DNA from: Pseudocercospora fijiensis CIRAD86
Taxonomy: Eukaryota; Ascomycota; Dothideomycetes; Mycosphaerellales; Mycosphaerellaceae
Direction of reading: 5' to 3'
Assembly: GCF_000340215.1 (NCBI RefSeq)
Contig: NW_006921535.1
Span: 1,182,483 to 1,246,482, forward strand
Length of the DNA stretch: 64,000 bases
The first letter of the stretch is position 1; every line of letters begins with the position of its first letter. Of this stretch, positions 12,201 through 23,167 are shown piece after piece. The position numbers were made by a program, and so were the translations under genes. Below the pieces are notes generated by a model, which was given only the letters and a program-made list of their open reading frames with translations, made no database searches and had not been told where the DNA came from.

Positions 12201-14591
12201 ATCGCCCTACGTTTATTAATCTTATCTACCTGCGAACGCTGCCGCTATATAGGTTGAATGCCGATTATACAGTCGTATTCCTTAAATGTAAGTACTCCTT
12301 TTCTCTAGTCTACGACTAGGTTATACTTTCTCAACTAAGGTATACCTAATATAATATTATAACTAGCTATGTTAGTAACATCTAAGACAATCTCCTTATA
12401 GTGCTATTAGATAGCTAGTAGTAACGGTATCGTTTCTCGTTCTATACTAGGTAGCGGTAACCTATCTACTGCTATAAGTTTATACGCTCCTTCTCTTCTG
12501 CTTCGGGTTACGATCCCTCGGCTTTTAACGAATAATTCGGAGGCAAAGTTCCCGCTCGCTCCGGAATCTATTAATGCACTCGTCGGGTGCCCGTTAACGA
12601 TAACTTTCGTGCGGAAGACTACTATTAATGCTTAAGCGCTTTCGGTATTAAGGAACTCTCTTAGAACGCTCTAATCTAGAGAGTTAGTCCGTTTCCCGAC
12701 TAATTAGTAGCCTAACGTTGTTCTAACCAGTTACGGATCCGTAGTCCTACCGTTCGTGCTTCTTCGGTATATAATTTTTCCTCGAGGGTATCGTTGTATA
12801 TATCCCGTCCCTACGCTGCTATAGCCTTTCGGTATTGCTAATTTAATCGCTAGACCGTCTAACGTATATCTTGAGTAATAATCGTCCTTTCGTCGGGTAG
12901 GACGTATCCGTAGGGCGTAATTATACTTCCTATCGGTACTCGCTCCGTAATGAAGTTATAGTACGCGTAGTCTATAGGTATCCGGGGGTGATTCTAGAAT
13001 TTTGCCCGTAAGCTTATCTAGAAATAATCAAATTAGATAGGATCGACCTTCCGTTATCCGTTAACCTTTAGAAACATTTCCTTGTATTTGCGTACTAGAT
13101 GCAAGGCGATTGTTCGCGCTACTATAGGTATATCTATTATAAACGTAAGGATCGTATCGTCGTTAATCCCGAATTCGTCTTTACTTTCTTTATTCGTAGT
13201 TTCTTCCTCGGTATCTAGACTTCCTTCTAAATCTTCTTGCTATTCCTCCTCTTGCTAAGGGGACTCCGGTACTTCTAGAATAGCTCCTAACTCCTCCCCG
13301 GGAGGGAATGAAGCTTCCGGATCTCGGTTTTCTTTATCGTCGGTATCTAAGCAAGATTCATTAATCGTTTCTTCTTTTAACTAGGATTTCGTATCTTCTC
13401 GTACGAGTCGCTTAATCTAAGGGAAGAATCCTGCTTCTACTTTAGCAGAATAATGAATTTAGTATTAGTCGTCGTAATAGAATCTCTAGTAAAGGGCTCT
13501 ATATACGGGTTCTTGTCGTCGTGCTATTATATAGATTTGTCGTAGCTCTTCCTTTACGACCTCTGCGTAGGTCCTCGGCGCGTTATTAATAGAGTATAGC
13601 TCTACTACTATTCGGTAGCCTTCTCTACCCGAGTCCTTTCGTTATATTATATTAAACTGTTCGCGTCGCACTATATTCTTGCCGCGGCAGTTCCGTGCTA
13701 TATAACCTTCCTTGCTATACGTATAGTAAGTCAATCTTCCTGCTTTCTTAAGCGAACTCTTGCCTTTTCTTCCTTTAATTGCTCGACCCTTCTAGGTAGC
13801 GTCTAGCTCTATTGGTTGCGTACCGTAGTAGTTGTTCCCCTTTGGTTTATCGTAGGTACTGTAGTTTCGTCTATTATCGTATCTAGGAGTATAACTAGCT
13901 TTTCTAGAAGTCTTAGAATCGTAACGTCGTTCTAAAGCTCGTTCGTAGAGCCTATCGTCGAGATCGATCGTAACCTTAACTAATGTTCCTATATCATCTA
14001 TTTTTCTACCGTCGCGTATAAGCTCGTCTTTAACGTTATCTTTAAGACCTCGCCGATATATTATTATAAGAGCTTTATCGTCCTAATCCGTAAGTTAGGC
14101 GTATTCCTAAAATTTAGCGGCGTAATCGGCATATAACCCCTTCTAAGTCAAATGTTAGATAACCCTAACTGCGGTAGCAACTTCGTTAGAAGATCTAAAG
14201 ACCTTCTTTATCGCACGCTTAAGATTTTCGTAGCTTGCGAAGATTCTATCCGAATTGTCGGTCCCGTTGCTATCTAGATAGGTCCTAAGAAATGGTTTAA
14301 CCCAATACTAAGCCCTGCCTCGCATAAACGTCGTTACGAAGACTAGCTTTAAGTTATCTTGAACCTAGTTGAATATAAAATATATATCTATCTAGCTAAC
14401 CTAGGTATCGAACTTGTCTCGGTCGCCGTAATAAAAGTCTAGCTTTCCGATCTTAAGAGAATCGTTTCCGGTATAGGTTCCGAATACATTGCTAGCACTA
14501 GAGGTAGTACGTCGAGTACTGCCTATCTCGCTAGGGGCGGGAGTTCCCCTTCCGACTTATAATAAGGCACTTATCCTAAGGGCGTTTAAAG

Positions 14592-14937
14592 TGTTACGGT
14601 TACTCGCGACAGATCGTTAGGTGACTTCTTATTACGTGCAAGCCGAGGCTTCTTTAAAGAGGCTAATATAAGCGGGAGGTAGAGACAGAATAATTGGTAC
14701 AAAGGTAATTCCAATTAGTAAGTAGGTAACATAAGTTGAACGCCTCGAGCTATAAGGGCATTCCGGCGTTCCTAAATATAAAGGAGACATCTTATCTATA
14801 GTCGTAAGCGACGTAAGCGACGCTATCGCTCTCGACCGCTCTTATCGCTCCTAGTAAGATAGAGCGACAGCTCAGCCTACTAGTCTTAGCGTCGCTCTAA
14901 GATTATGTAAGGACTCTAACCAATCAGATCCGTAACA
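14592..14937 (-). repeat. 5' LTR of gypsy element B
   Basis: A 346-bp copy matching 8040-8385, beginning TGTTACGG and ending CCGTAACA, a short inverted terminal repeat. The 5-bp target duplication ATTAT follows at 14938-14942. Confidence 0.95.
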
Positions 14938-16600
14938 ATTATTAAGCTTATTATGCTTAAACCTACGGTAATAGAAGATTGCCCCTCTAATAATATTAGT
15001 ATAGAAATTAGGGACATAGAGGCACTCTTTTAGCTTAATAGTTAGGGGTTTACCTACTACTAACTTAATAGTAAAGGATGCCCTTCTAATAGCGATAACT
15101 TTGTTATATCTAGTTCCTATTGCAATAGTAGCTCGCGGAGGAATAAACATTACCTAAAAGTTAAAGCGACTAGGGTAGTTAACAATATTACAGTTAGACC
15201 TACTATCGTATATTAGGCTAACAAAGGGATTCTATTTCTTGCCCCTTGTAGCTATTAACAGATAGGTAGTTAGTGCAAGGGTAACTAAAGCGAAGGCTAA
15301 TAGGTCTAGAGTGTTAGGTTTAAAGAAGCAGGCTAGCGAGACTTTGTCTAATCCATTTCCTATTCTAGCATCGTCTCTATCTTTAGCCGAAAGTCTATAG
15401 TGTTACTAGGCAATCTTAATAGCTAGTAGGTCTTTGAAGAACTTAGCCTGTCTTAAGTAGAAGCCCTTGTTCTTACGTAGGTAGGATTCAAAGTACTTTA
15501 GCTTTCCTTTCTACTTATTGTCCTTATCCTTCTCTTTAACCTGTTCTCGAAGTCGATAGTTTACTATAGTGCATTTGCCCCGGTTCTTATATGCCTTCTT
15601 CTCTTCTATACTAGTAAGTTTAGTATAGGTCTTTAGTGTACGGTTGCTACTATTACTACGGCCCTTGTTCTTATTAGGTTTATCGTTATCGTCTGTAGCT
15701 TATAGAGCGGCGTTAGCACTAGCTTTACCTTCTTCGTAGATAATGCTAAAAGATGAACCCTTCTTCGTAGAAGTACCTAGCATATTGCGGGCATATTCTC
15801 GTACTATACTAATAAGTTAATAGAAGTTATTAATCGATAGCCCTACCTAGTGCATTATATAGAGCCCTTTGCTATAGGTCTTATCTATATTTGTAACTGC
15901 AGTATATAGGTAGGTTACTAAGTTGTTAAATTCCGGGTATTGTATACGTTTTATTGTCTTATAAAGATCAAGCTATTCCTTATACTAGTACTCGGGGTCC
16001 TTTACCTACTTAGAATTTATAAGGCGGTAAAGCTTCTTACTAAGGGCAGTCCTTTACTATTAAGTATTAGGTACAAGCTTGTTCTTCAATCGAGTTAGAA
16101 TAAGCCGTATAGTTAGTGCTACGTTGTCTATATTAGGATTAGTAATCTCTAAATAATAGCGAATGTCTATAGTTGTAGCTAGATATTTAATTGTTTTATT
16201 GCGAGCTGTCCTAAAGCGTTTAAACTCCGCCTTCCTTATATTAAAGTGTTCCTTAGTAAGCTTTGCCCTAGCCTAATATAGGGGGTTGCTTATAAGTTGT
16301 TCTATATCGAATTCCGGGAGAAAGGGTTGTACTAGTTTAGTTAGCTTAGTCGAATATAGGTCAGTAAGGACCTAGGTCTTATATCTAGTTAGATATGTCT
16401 TAGTTTGCTTAAACTATCGATCCTAATTATTAGGTCTACGAAGGATAATAAGCTTGCTACTACCGAGGCGACTAGCTAATAAGAGGGCTATTAAGGATAT
16501 ACTAAATTCGAAACGATTATAGAGGCTTATAGAAGCTTAAATAGTTGTTTTCTTATAGTGCTATTAAGACTGTCGATTATTAAAGGTCTCGTAGAATAGA
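14938..16600 (-). mobile_element. Ty1/copia retrotransposon, 5' part (gag-protease), RIP-damaged
   Basis: The minus strand carries the copia gag from about 16560 downwards, with many TAG/TAA stops. It ends in the protease-to-integrase segment, where 'VVGKPLTIKLKECLYVPNF' is the typical copia strand just before the GAG-pre-integrase domain. That frame is open from 15150 to the LTR junction. If gypsy B and one copy of its duplication are set aside, the frame runs on in phase into 8034 and below, so the two parts are one element. The 5' LTR is not clearly delimited; 'AGAAAATTCTT' occurs at about 16600 and 16767, which may mark remnants of it. Confidence 0.8.
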
Positions 16601-16926
16601 AAATTCTTTCCTACTATAGAAGTCTCTAACACCGCGGATTAAATCCGGGCTTATAACTATTACGTATAGCGTAGTAGATTACTTATATAATACTATATTG
16701 CCGGCGGTTGAATTAGCTTCGTTAATTGCCTATGTTCTATCTCCTCTATAGTCTAAAATACAGTGTAGAAAATTCTTCAAGCTAAGAAGTCACGTGCCTG
16801 TCATGTGACTGAGCTGACGCGTCACACACGCGACTCTCATCTGAGAGCTTCCGTCAGCTCCGCAGCCCGAGAGGGTCCGGTGAGCGCTACGCACACGCGC
16901 ATGCTACGCTACCACAAGGGCAAAGC
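16601..16926. other. Transposon-to-gene boundary and DGK1 upstream region
   Basis: RIP-like composition (TpA-rich, broken frames) continues to about 16770 and then stops abruptly. Ordinary sequence with CpA and TpG starts about 150 bp before the next ATG. The boundary is sharp, and no target duplication for the outermost element could be identified. Confidence 0.5.
16788..16810. promoter_or_regulatory. E-box inverted repeat upstream of DGK1
   Basis: AGTCACGTG, a 5-nt spacer, then CATGTGACT. The two 9-nt arms are inverted copies apart from one C/T difference. CACGTG is the site bound by Cbf1/Ino2-4-type bHLH factors in fungi. It lies 117 bp before the DGK1 ATG and right at the edge of the transposon block. 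A regulatory role is inferred. Confidence 0.35.
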
Positions 16927-18168
16927 ATGGCTTCTCAATATCCAGTGCCGAACACTCCTCGCGTAATCTCTCCTTCGCCCACGCCGTCCGAGACCAGCGG
17001 CAAGGAGGGCTACTTTCCACCCACAACGCGAGCGAAGAGCCAGCGCATGAGTTCTGTGGAACCTATTCAAGAGCAAGCAAATCATAATGAGCTTGGAGTT
17101 CACGAGGAGACAGATCCAGATCTTATGCGAGCGCGTAGTAGGAGTAGGAGCCCACAGATCGACCGAAGAGCGACGCCTATCATGACGGCCAATGGAGGAA
17201 TCACGACCAGCGCAAAGATTGGAATGCCCTCGGCGGCAGCTGGTGGGAGAATACGAAAGAAGCCGGACGAGAAAATCGTGCCGAATGGAGCTCCCAAGCA
17301 GATGGGCTTCCTTTCACCAACGAGCGCGTATCCTTCGGGATTTGGATCAGCATATTGGAGGAATCTGAGCAGAAGTCCTAGTCCGCTTGGCCTGATCCCT
17401 ATACATCGAGAATGGAGAGACTTTATACACAAGCATGAAGTGCCGAGGAAGGTTCTGCATGTCAGCATTGGATTTGTTACACTTTGGCTATACTATGAAG
17501 GAGCGCAAACAAGTCAAATACACCCGGTCTTGCTTGGACTTCTTGTGCCAATCTTCAGCGTGGATCTGATCCGATTTAAGTGGCCTGCGTTCAACAGACT
17601 CTACATTCGATGTCTCGGAGCTTTCATGCGAGAGAGTGAAGCACACGACCGATTTAATGGTGTGATCAGCTATCTGGCCGGACTTTGGGCGGCGATGTAC
17701 TTTTGCAGGAAAGATGTGGCAGTAATGAGTGTGCTGCTGCTATCATGGTGTGATACTGCAGCGAGCACTTTTGGCAGGGCATTCGGAAAGTATACGCCTC
17801 GAATTCGGAAGGGAAAGAGCTTGGCAGGCTCGATTGCGGCTTTCACATTCGGTGTTGGAGCGGCGGTGCTCTTCTGGGGCTTGATCGAGCCAAGAACTCC
17901 TGACGAGTATAACGTGGGAGTCAACAGCTTCGCATACCAGGGCACATTGACTTTGCCGTTGGAGGCCAGAAAATACCTAGGATGGACCAAGTCACAGGCG
18001 ACGATAGGAGGAACGACAGCATTAGGAGTGCTCAGTGTTGTCTCGGGCTTGGTAGCTAGCGTCAGCGAGGCGATTGACCTGTGGAATCTTGACGACAACC
18101 TAACGATACCCATACTGTGCGGCGCGGGCTTGGGAGCATTCCTGTGGGCATTTGGTGGAAGCGCATGA
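16927..18168 (+). CDS. DGK1: CTP-dependent diacylglycerol kinase (Dgk1-like)
   Basis: Single-exon gene, 413 aa. Dgk1 phosphorylates diacylglycerol to phosphatidate with CTP in the ER/nuclear membrane, opposing the phosphatidate phosphatase Pah1 and feeding membrane phospholipid synthesis. The first ~150 residues are a Ser/Pro/Arg-rich disordered extension, longer than in the yeast enzyme (about 290 aa). The family region starts at 'HEVPRKVLHVSIGF' (about residue 167) and contains the conserved 'CDTAASTFGRAFGKYTPRI' loop (about 275-293) and roughly six to seven hydrophobic segments up to the C-terminus. It is related to the cytidylyltransferase/dolichol kinase fold; dolichol kinase is less likely because of length and the motif. 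The upstream region is unusually short, only about 150 bp before the RIP-damaged transposons. Confidence 0.85.
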   Translation: MASQYPVPNTPRVISPSPTPSETSGKEGYFPPTTRAKSQRMSSVEPIQEQANHNELGVHEETDPDLMRARSRSRSPQIDRRATPIMTANGGITTSAKIGMPSAAAGGRIRKKPDEKIVPNGAPKQMGFLSPTSAYPSGFGSAYWRNLSRSPSPLGLIPIHREWRDFIHKHEVPRKVLHVSIGFVTLWLYYEGAQTSQIHPVLLGLLVPIFSVDLIRFKWPAFNRLYIRCLGAFMRESEAHDRFNGVISYLAGLWAAMYFCRKDVAVMSVLLLSWCDTAASTFGRAFGKYTPRIRKGKSLAGSIAAFTFGVGAAVLFWGLIEPRTPDEYNVGVNSFAYQGTLTLPLEARKYLGWTKSQATIGGTTALGVLSVVSGLVASVSEAIDLWNLDDNLTIPILCGAGLGAFLWAFGGSA

Positions 18169-18511
18169 CAGATAGCGATGCCTTGCAATTCAAACAATCA
18201 CGACTCCTTGTAGCCTTGTGTGTCTATACTTTCGACCGAATCTCGCAATTGGCGGGCATCACCAAATTTAGTTCGATGCCTCGCAGTTCCGTGTTCGCTG
18301 GGGAGAAGTCCCAGCACCAATGCGAAAAGTCTGGCCAAAACGTGAGCCGATCCAAGCCGAGCGCCAAACCCCAAGTCAAGCCCGAGGTACGGGCGAATGA
18401 AGTCGTTCACCTAACGCATCTGTCATTACGAGAAGAGTACTGGAAGACATTCTCTTTACTTCTCAGTGCCGGTATCACCTCAGATTGTCTCGAATTCCTC
18501 TTTCGATCGCA

Positions 18512-19893
18512 ATGGCCTCTTTCGTACGATCACTCAGGCCGCTGGCAAGGGCTGCGGCGCCACTACACTCACGAACAGCCATTCCACGACCACAATTCAC
18601 ACGCTCAATACCACAGTAAGCACAACAGCCTCTTCCAATCCCCGAACTAGAAATTGACTGTGACAAAGATCACGATGCCTATCTGCTACTGCGAGACGGA
18701 CGCAAGAACACGAGATCGACCTCGAATCCCTCGAGCCGACACCCATCTTCCACCTTAACGAAGTAGAGCACGCGATGAAGGAGTCAGTGGCACAGTTTGC
18801 GAACGGCGTGATCCTTCCAAAGGTGCGAGACATGGACGAGGCAGAGAGTATGGACCCCGCGATCGTCGAGCAGCTATTCGAGCAAGGTCTCATGGGTATC
18901 GAGATTCCGGAGAAGTATGGTGGTGCGGGCATGAACTTCACAGCTGCAATCGTCGGCATTGAAGAGCTTGCAAGAGTAGACCCGAGCGTCAGTGTCTTGT
19001 GCGACGTCCATAACACCTTGGTCAATACTGCCATGCTCAAGTACGGCTCTGAGGAGAGCAAGAAGAAATGGCTGCCACGGCTAGCAACGGAGACTGTTGG
19101 CTCTTTCTGTCTCTCCGAGCCTGCATCTGGATCTGATGCATTCGCTATGAAGACCAAAGCCGAGAAGACATCCGACGGCTACGTGATCAATGGCAGCAAG
19201 ATGTGGATCACCAATTCCATGGAAGCCGGTTTCTTCATCGTTTTCGCAAACCTGAACCCCGAAAAGGGCTACAAAGGCATCACTGCATTCATTGTTGACA
19301 AGGAGAACCCAGGTCTGACTATAGCTAAGAAGGAGAAGAAGCTCGGCATCAAAGCCTCGTCAACGTGCGTGCTGAACTTCGATGATTGTCAAGTACCCGC
19401 AGGAAATCTTCTGGGCAAGGAGGGCGATGGCTATAAGTACGCAATTGGTCTGCTAAACGAGGGCCGCATTGGAATTGCAGCGCAAATGACCGGCCTTGCC
19501 ATCGGTGCCTTCGAGAACGCAGCCAAGTATGTGTGGAACGACCGCAAACAGTTCGGCGCCTTGGTGGGAGAATTCCAGGGTATGCAACATCAGATTGCTC
19601 AAGCTTGGACCGAGATCACCGCTGCACGAGCACTAGTGTACAATGCTGCACGTAAGAAAGAGGCTGGCCAAGACTTCGTCATGGACGCTGCCATGGCCAA
19701 GCTCTTCGCGTCAAATGTTGCTGGTAAGGTATCTGGCCAAGCAATCGAGTGGATGGGTGGAATGGGCTTTGTCCGTGAAGGCCTTGCTGAAAAGTACTGG
19801 CGTGACAGCAAGATCGGTCAAATCTACGAAGGAACAAGCAACATCCAATTAACGACCATCGCGAAGCTGCTGCAAAAACAGTACACGCAGTAA
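18512..19893 (+). CDS. Mitochondrial short/branched-chain acyl-CoA dehydrogenase
   Basis: Flavoprotein that oxidises acyl-CoA to enoyl-CoA and passes electrons to ETF, in mitochondrial beta-oxidation or branched-chain amino acid breakdown. Two exons are proposed, 18512-18615 and 18696-19893, with an 80-nt GTAAGC...AG intron, giving 433 aa. Exon 1 supplies an Arg/Ala-rich, acid-poor mitochondrial presequence (MASFVRSLRPLARAAA...). The body has the FAD-binding 'CLSEPASGSDAFAMKT' (about residue 172), 'KMWITNSMEAGFF', and the C-terminal 'GQIYEGTSNIQ' (about 408), whose Glu is the catalytic base in short- and medium-chain enzymes. The overall pattern is closest to short/branched-chain (ACADSB) members; exact chain specificity is uncertain. 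The acceptor at 18694-18695 was chosen because it keeps the frame. Confidence 0.88.
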
Positions 19894-21082
19894 AGAGGTC
19901 GCGATTCGCATGTGATTATTCAGCCTCGATGTACTTCTATTTACGATCGACAAAGGATATCGCATCTCGCCGCGAAAGAGCAGAGTTTCAGCCTCCCATC
20001 CCTTTCTCCGCGGCACACATCTTTGTTCCGAGAAAGGCCCGCCATGCCGCAGCCTTGTGGTAGTGCGGCTGCATCAGAACAGCAGTTTTGCAACAGTTTC
20101 GTCTACGATGCGATAAAATGTTCTCAAAGGGCCGAATCGTTCGCTCTCCGAAGTATCGGTAGCCCAATCAGCCTTCCTCCGGATACACCACGAAAGCCAG
20201 CACTAACATGCAGGAACAGGAGCGTACTCGGATGTGACATCAAGAAGCATTAATGGCATGAGGTACGGGGTCTCGATGATCTTATGATTCTAGGTGTTGA
20301 GAAAGTACCACCGTCATGAGCTCGGAGCACTTTACTTGTCAAGCTACACAAGCTATAAGCGAAGTATGCTCCGCTTCGCTTGTCTTCGCATTGCGGAGAG
20401 CAATAGCAAATGGCAGTATAGCACATGCACTTCTCAAGAAATGTCATCCGAACAGAAATGGATGAGTGGATCTCCGAGAATCGTTCACAAAATCTTCAGA
20501 CGCTTGCCACCTACTTGGCCTGGTTCTAGGGACTGCAATCGAAGTGGAACGTCAGTAAGACCTAAATGAGGCAGCCCAAGGCACGAAAACCGGCATCACT
20601 CGTTAATCTCGCTCTGCCATCTCCGAAAAGCGTCAATGACCATCAGCATATGCTTGCGAGGCGCGTGGCTTGGTCCAGCACTACGGTCTGAGCGGGACAC
20701 GAATGGTTCTAGGCGAGGTGAAGATAGGCGAAAATGTGTACATCACTCGTTTGACAAATGAGCCATGTTTAGCAAATAGCTCGAGCACACCAACAACATA
20801 TCTTCACACGCTTGCGAGCTGCGTGGCTTGGCAGCAAGAACTACTGATGAAGTGGAACAGGAGTGAGACTAGGCAAGGCGGCTCGAGGTAGGCACATTGG
20901 CATCACTGGTCTATGTTGCAATGGGCTTGCGCTGCCAAGAGAAGGAGAGGGCCGAGCAACAGTCAGGCAGGCTATAGGTAAGCTGTATAAAGTAGGAACA
21001 CTAGTGGGCTGAGAGAGTTTGTGCGAGAACACTATCTTTTCACCTTCTCAGAACTTCGACAAAATCTCACCTGGCCAACACA
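19894..21082. other. Intergenic region with degenerate repeats
   Basis: This 1.2 kb has no ORF resembling a protein. It contains the acyl-CoA dehydrogenase terminator region on the left, a degenerate threefold repeat at about 20490-20960, and the promoter of the GMC gene on the right. Confidence 0.5.
20490..20960 (+). repeat. Three degenerate ~155-bp tandem units
   Basis: Three successive units share ordered landmarks. A 'CTTGCGAGGCGCGTGGCTTGG'-like start lies near 20497 (weakest copy), 20652 and 20812. An 'AAGTGGAAC' element is in units 1 and 3. A GGCATCACTCGT/TACATCACTCGT/GGCATCACTGGT motif lies near 20593, 20739 and 20900. Spacing is about 146-160 bp. No coding capacity runs through all three units. 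Confidence 0.5.
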
Positions 21083-23007
21083 ATGGCTCACCTCGTGCTC
21101 GTTCTCCTCTCTTCGCTTCTGCTACGGAGCGCTGGCCACGCTCTCCCAGCAAACCCCCGAGCCAGATCCAATGGCACCATTTCCGGAATCACCACCTCCT
21201 CCTCTGGCCTTGCAAATGCTACATTTGACTACATTGTTTGCGGTATATTCAGCCCCGCTTCTTTCTATAGCTATCCATCTGACTTCTCCCAGGCGGCGGT
21301 TTAACTGGGCTCACCATTGCGAATCGCCTGTCTGAGGACCCATCTGTCTCTGTCCTGGTTATTGAAGCTGGATATGACAATCATACCAGTCCTCTCATAA
21401 GCGATGTCCGCACCTATGGCCTCGCTTTCGATACCGAGCTTGATCATCGCATATACAGCACGCCCGTGAAATGGCAGCACGGCGAACGACTCCTTCTTGT
21501 GGCAGGCAAGACTCTTGGCGGTAGTGGCTCCCTCAATGGAGCGAGCTGGACAAAGGGCGCCAAGTCGCAGTACAACCTTCTTCCTCTGCTTTCCGGCGAC
21601 GAGTCATGGGGCTGGGCCTCATTCAATCAGTACATGTTGAAGGCCGAAAACTTCCATCGACCGACTGACAGCCAGCGTGACATCAAAGGCGCTCACTATG
21701 AGTCCGGCCTTCATGGCTATGGTGGCCCAGTGCAAGTCAGTTTCGGCTCAGGGATGTATGGCGGCACTCAGTTACCAGCGCTGGAAGCCTCAGAAAATGC
21801 TCTTGTCAACTTCAGTCGCAACTTCGACGCCGCATCTGGTCAAACCAGTGGCGGCACCATCATTCCCAATATGGTCGTACCAGAAGAGAACCAGAATCGC
21901 TCTAGCCCTTTCACTGCTCATGCTCACTCCCAAGTTCAAGAGAGAAACAACTTGATCATTCTGACTGGACACCGAGTGACCAAGATTGTCTGGCGAGACA
22001 CCAAAAAAGGCGCGCCTCTTGTCGCAGCCGGCGTACACTTTCAGTCATCGCAGAACTCCCCAATCGAATTCGTCAAGACAAACCGTGAAGTTCTCCTTGC
22101 TGCTGGCTCTCTCCAAAGCCCTCAAATCCTCGAACTTTCCGGCGTGGGAGATGCACATGTCTTGGAAGCAGCTGGTGTCGAACTGAAGCATGAGCTGAAC
22201 GGCGTTGGCGCACACATGCAAGAACAGACCAAGAACACACTTACCTACCAAGCCCGACCAGGAATCAACTACAACGGCACCGGCCCCCCATCCTCAATCG
22301 CATTCCCAAACGCCGCTCAACTTCTCGGCGACAACGCCACAACCTGGTACCGCACCGTGAAATCCAGTCTCAAGGCATACGCAAACTCCCTCAAAGCCCG
22401 CTCCCTCGTCGCCAATGCCGAAGCAACCCATTACATCCTCCAAACCCAACTCGAAAACCTCTTCACCGCACCCGACGTCGCAGCTTCCGAGATCTTCTTC
22501 ACAATCAACTCCACCGCAAACCTCATCGGTACCGACAATTGGAACCTCATCGTCCTCTCCCGCGGAACTGCACACATTCGCTCCAACTCTTCCTGGAACC
22601 CTCCCATCGTCAACCCTTCCTACTTCGACCACCCCCTCGACCAAACCTTCCAACTCGCCACGCAGAAAATCTCCCGCAAGATTTTTAACGCGGAACCACT
22701 CTCCTCGTACGTAGTAGAAGAACTTGAACCCGGTCTCCCGCGCGTTCCAATCAATGCTAGTGATGGGGTTTGGGAGGCGTGGATGAAAGAGGAGTTTACG
22801 AGCGTGTGGCATTATCTTGGGACTTGTGCTATGATGAAGGAGGAATTCGGGGGCGTGGTGGATTCGAGATTAAAAGTTTATGGGGTGCGGAATGTGAGGG
22901 TTGTGGATGCTAGTGTGGTGCCGATTCAGTTGAGTGCGCATCTTAGTAGTTCGTTGTATGGGATTGCGGAGAAGGGGGCGGATATGATTCAAGAGGATTG
23001 GGAGTAG
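21083..23007 (+). CDS. Secreted GMC oxidoreductase, glucose-oxidase-like
   Basis: FAD-dependent glucose-methanol-choline oxidoreductase, probably extracellular. Exons 21083-21242 and 21293-23007 flank a 50-nt GTATAT...CAG intron; the protein is 624 aa. It has a signal peptide of about 20 residues and then the FAD motif 'VCGGGLTGLTIANRL', which the intron splits. Next come the GMC signature region 'GGSGSLNGASWTKGAK' and the second signature 'AAGSLQSPQILELSG'. The C-terminal domain carries His560 ('WHYLGTCAMM') and His603 ('LSAHLSSSLYG'). Their 43-residue spacing equals that of the two active-site histidines of Aspergillus glucose oxidase, and the sequence tracks that subfamily throughout. Several N-glycosylation sites are present. 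The substrate could be glucose or another sugar or alcohol; oxidase versus dehydrogenase cannot be told. Confidence 0.85.
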
Positions 23008-23167
23008 GATTGCAAGAGAAGCGAAGGGTGGGTATTGTGATGGTGTTCATGGTGTGATGGAGTCGAGGGTTTTGAGGGTTTATTTGGTATTAGTATGTGG
23101 GTCGTGTGGGATTTAAGTGAGTAGTAGATTGTGACAGGCGAGCACTCCATAATGACTCGACGTCAGA

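Larger units (their letters stand above)
8040..14937 (-). mobile_element. Complete Ty3/gypsy LTR retrotransposon B, nested in copia element
   Basis: The element is 6,898 bp, flanked by two 346-bp LTRs with TG...CA(TA) ends and by the 5-bp duplication ATTAT (8035-8039 and 14938-14942). The minus strand encodes, in order: gag with a zinc knuckle at 13687-13728 (three of four ligands converted to Tyr); an aspartyl protease with D-S-G at 12560-12568; an RT with 'VDFRRLN' near 11755 and an intact Y-I-D-D at 11465-11476; RNase H ('ETDASDRAIGACL' near 11010); an integrase with recognisable D, D and E codons near 10272, 10065 and 9966; the integrase C-terminal 'GDKVYLLTKN' near 9620; and a chromodomain start ('EFKVEEILD', near 9380). 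The frame holds many TAG/TAA stops, so it is inactive. Orientation matches the host copia element. Confidence 0.93.

Noticed and set aside
14872..15150. 92-codon ORF on the minus strand
   Set aside because: It is a chance open piece of the RIP-damaged copia polyprotein running across the junction into the gypsy B LTR, not an intact gene.
18117..18650. 177-codon plus-strand ORF between DGK1 and the acyl-CoA dehydrogenase gene
   Set aside because: It overlaps the DGK1 3' end and the dehydrogenase first exon in other frames and resembles no protein.
22294..22812. 172-codon minus-strand ORF
   Set aside because: Low-complexity Gly/Val/Glu shadow antisense to the GMC oxidoreductase coding sequence.
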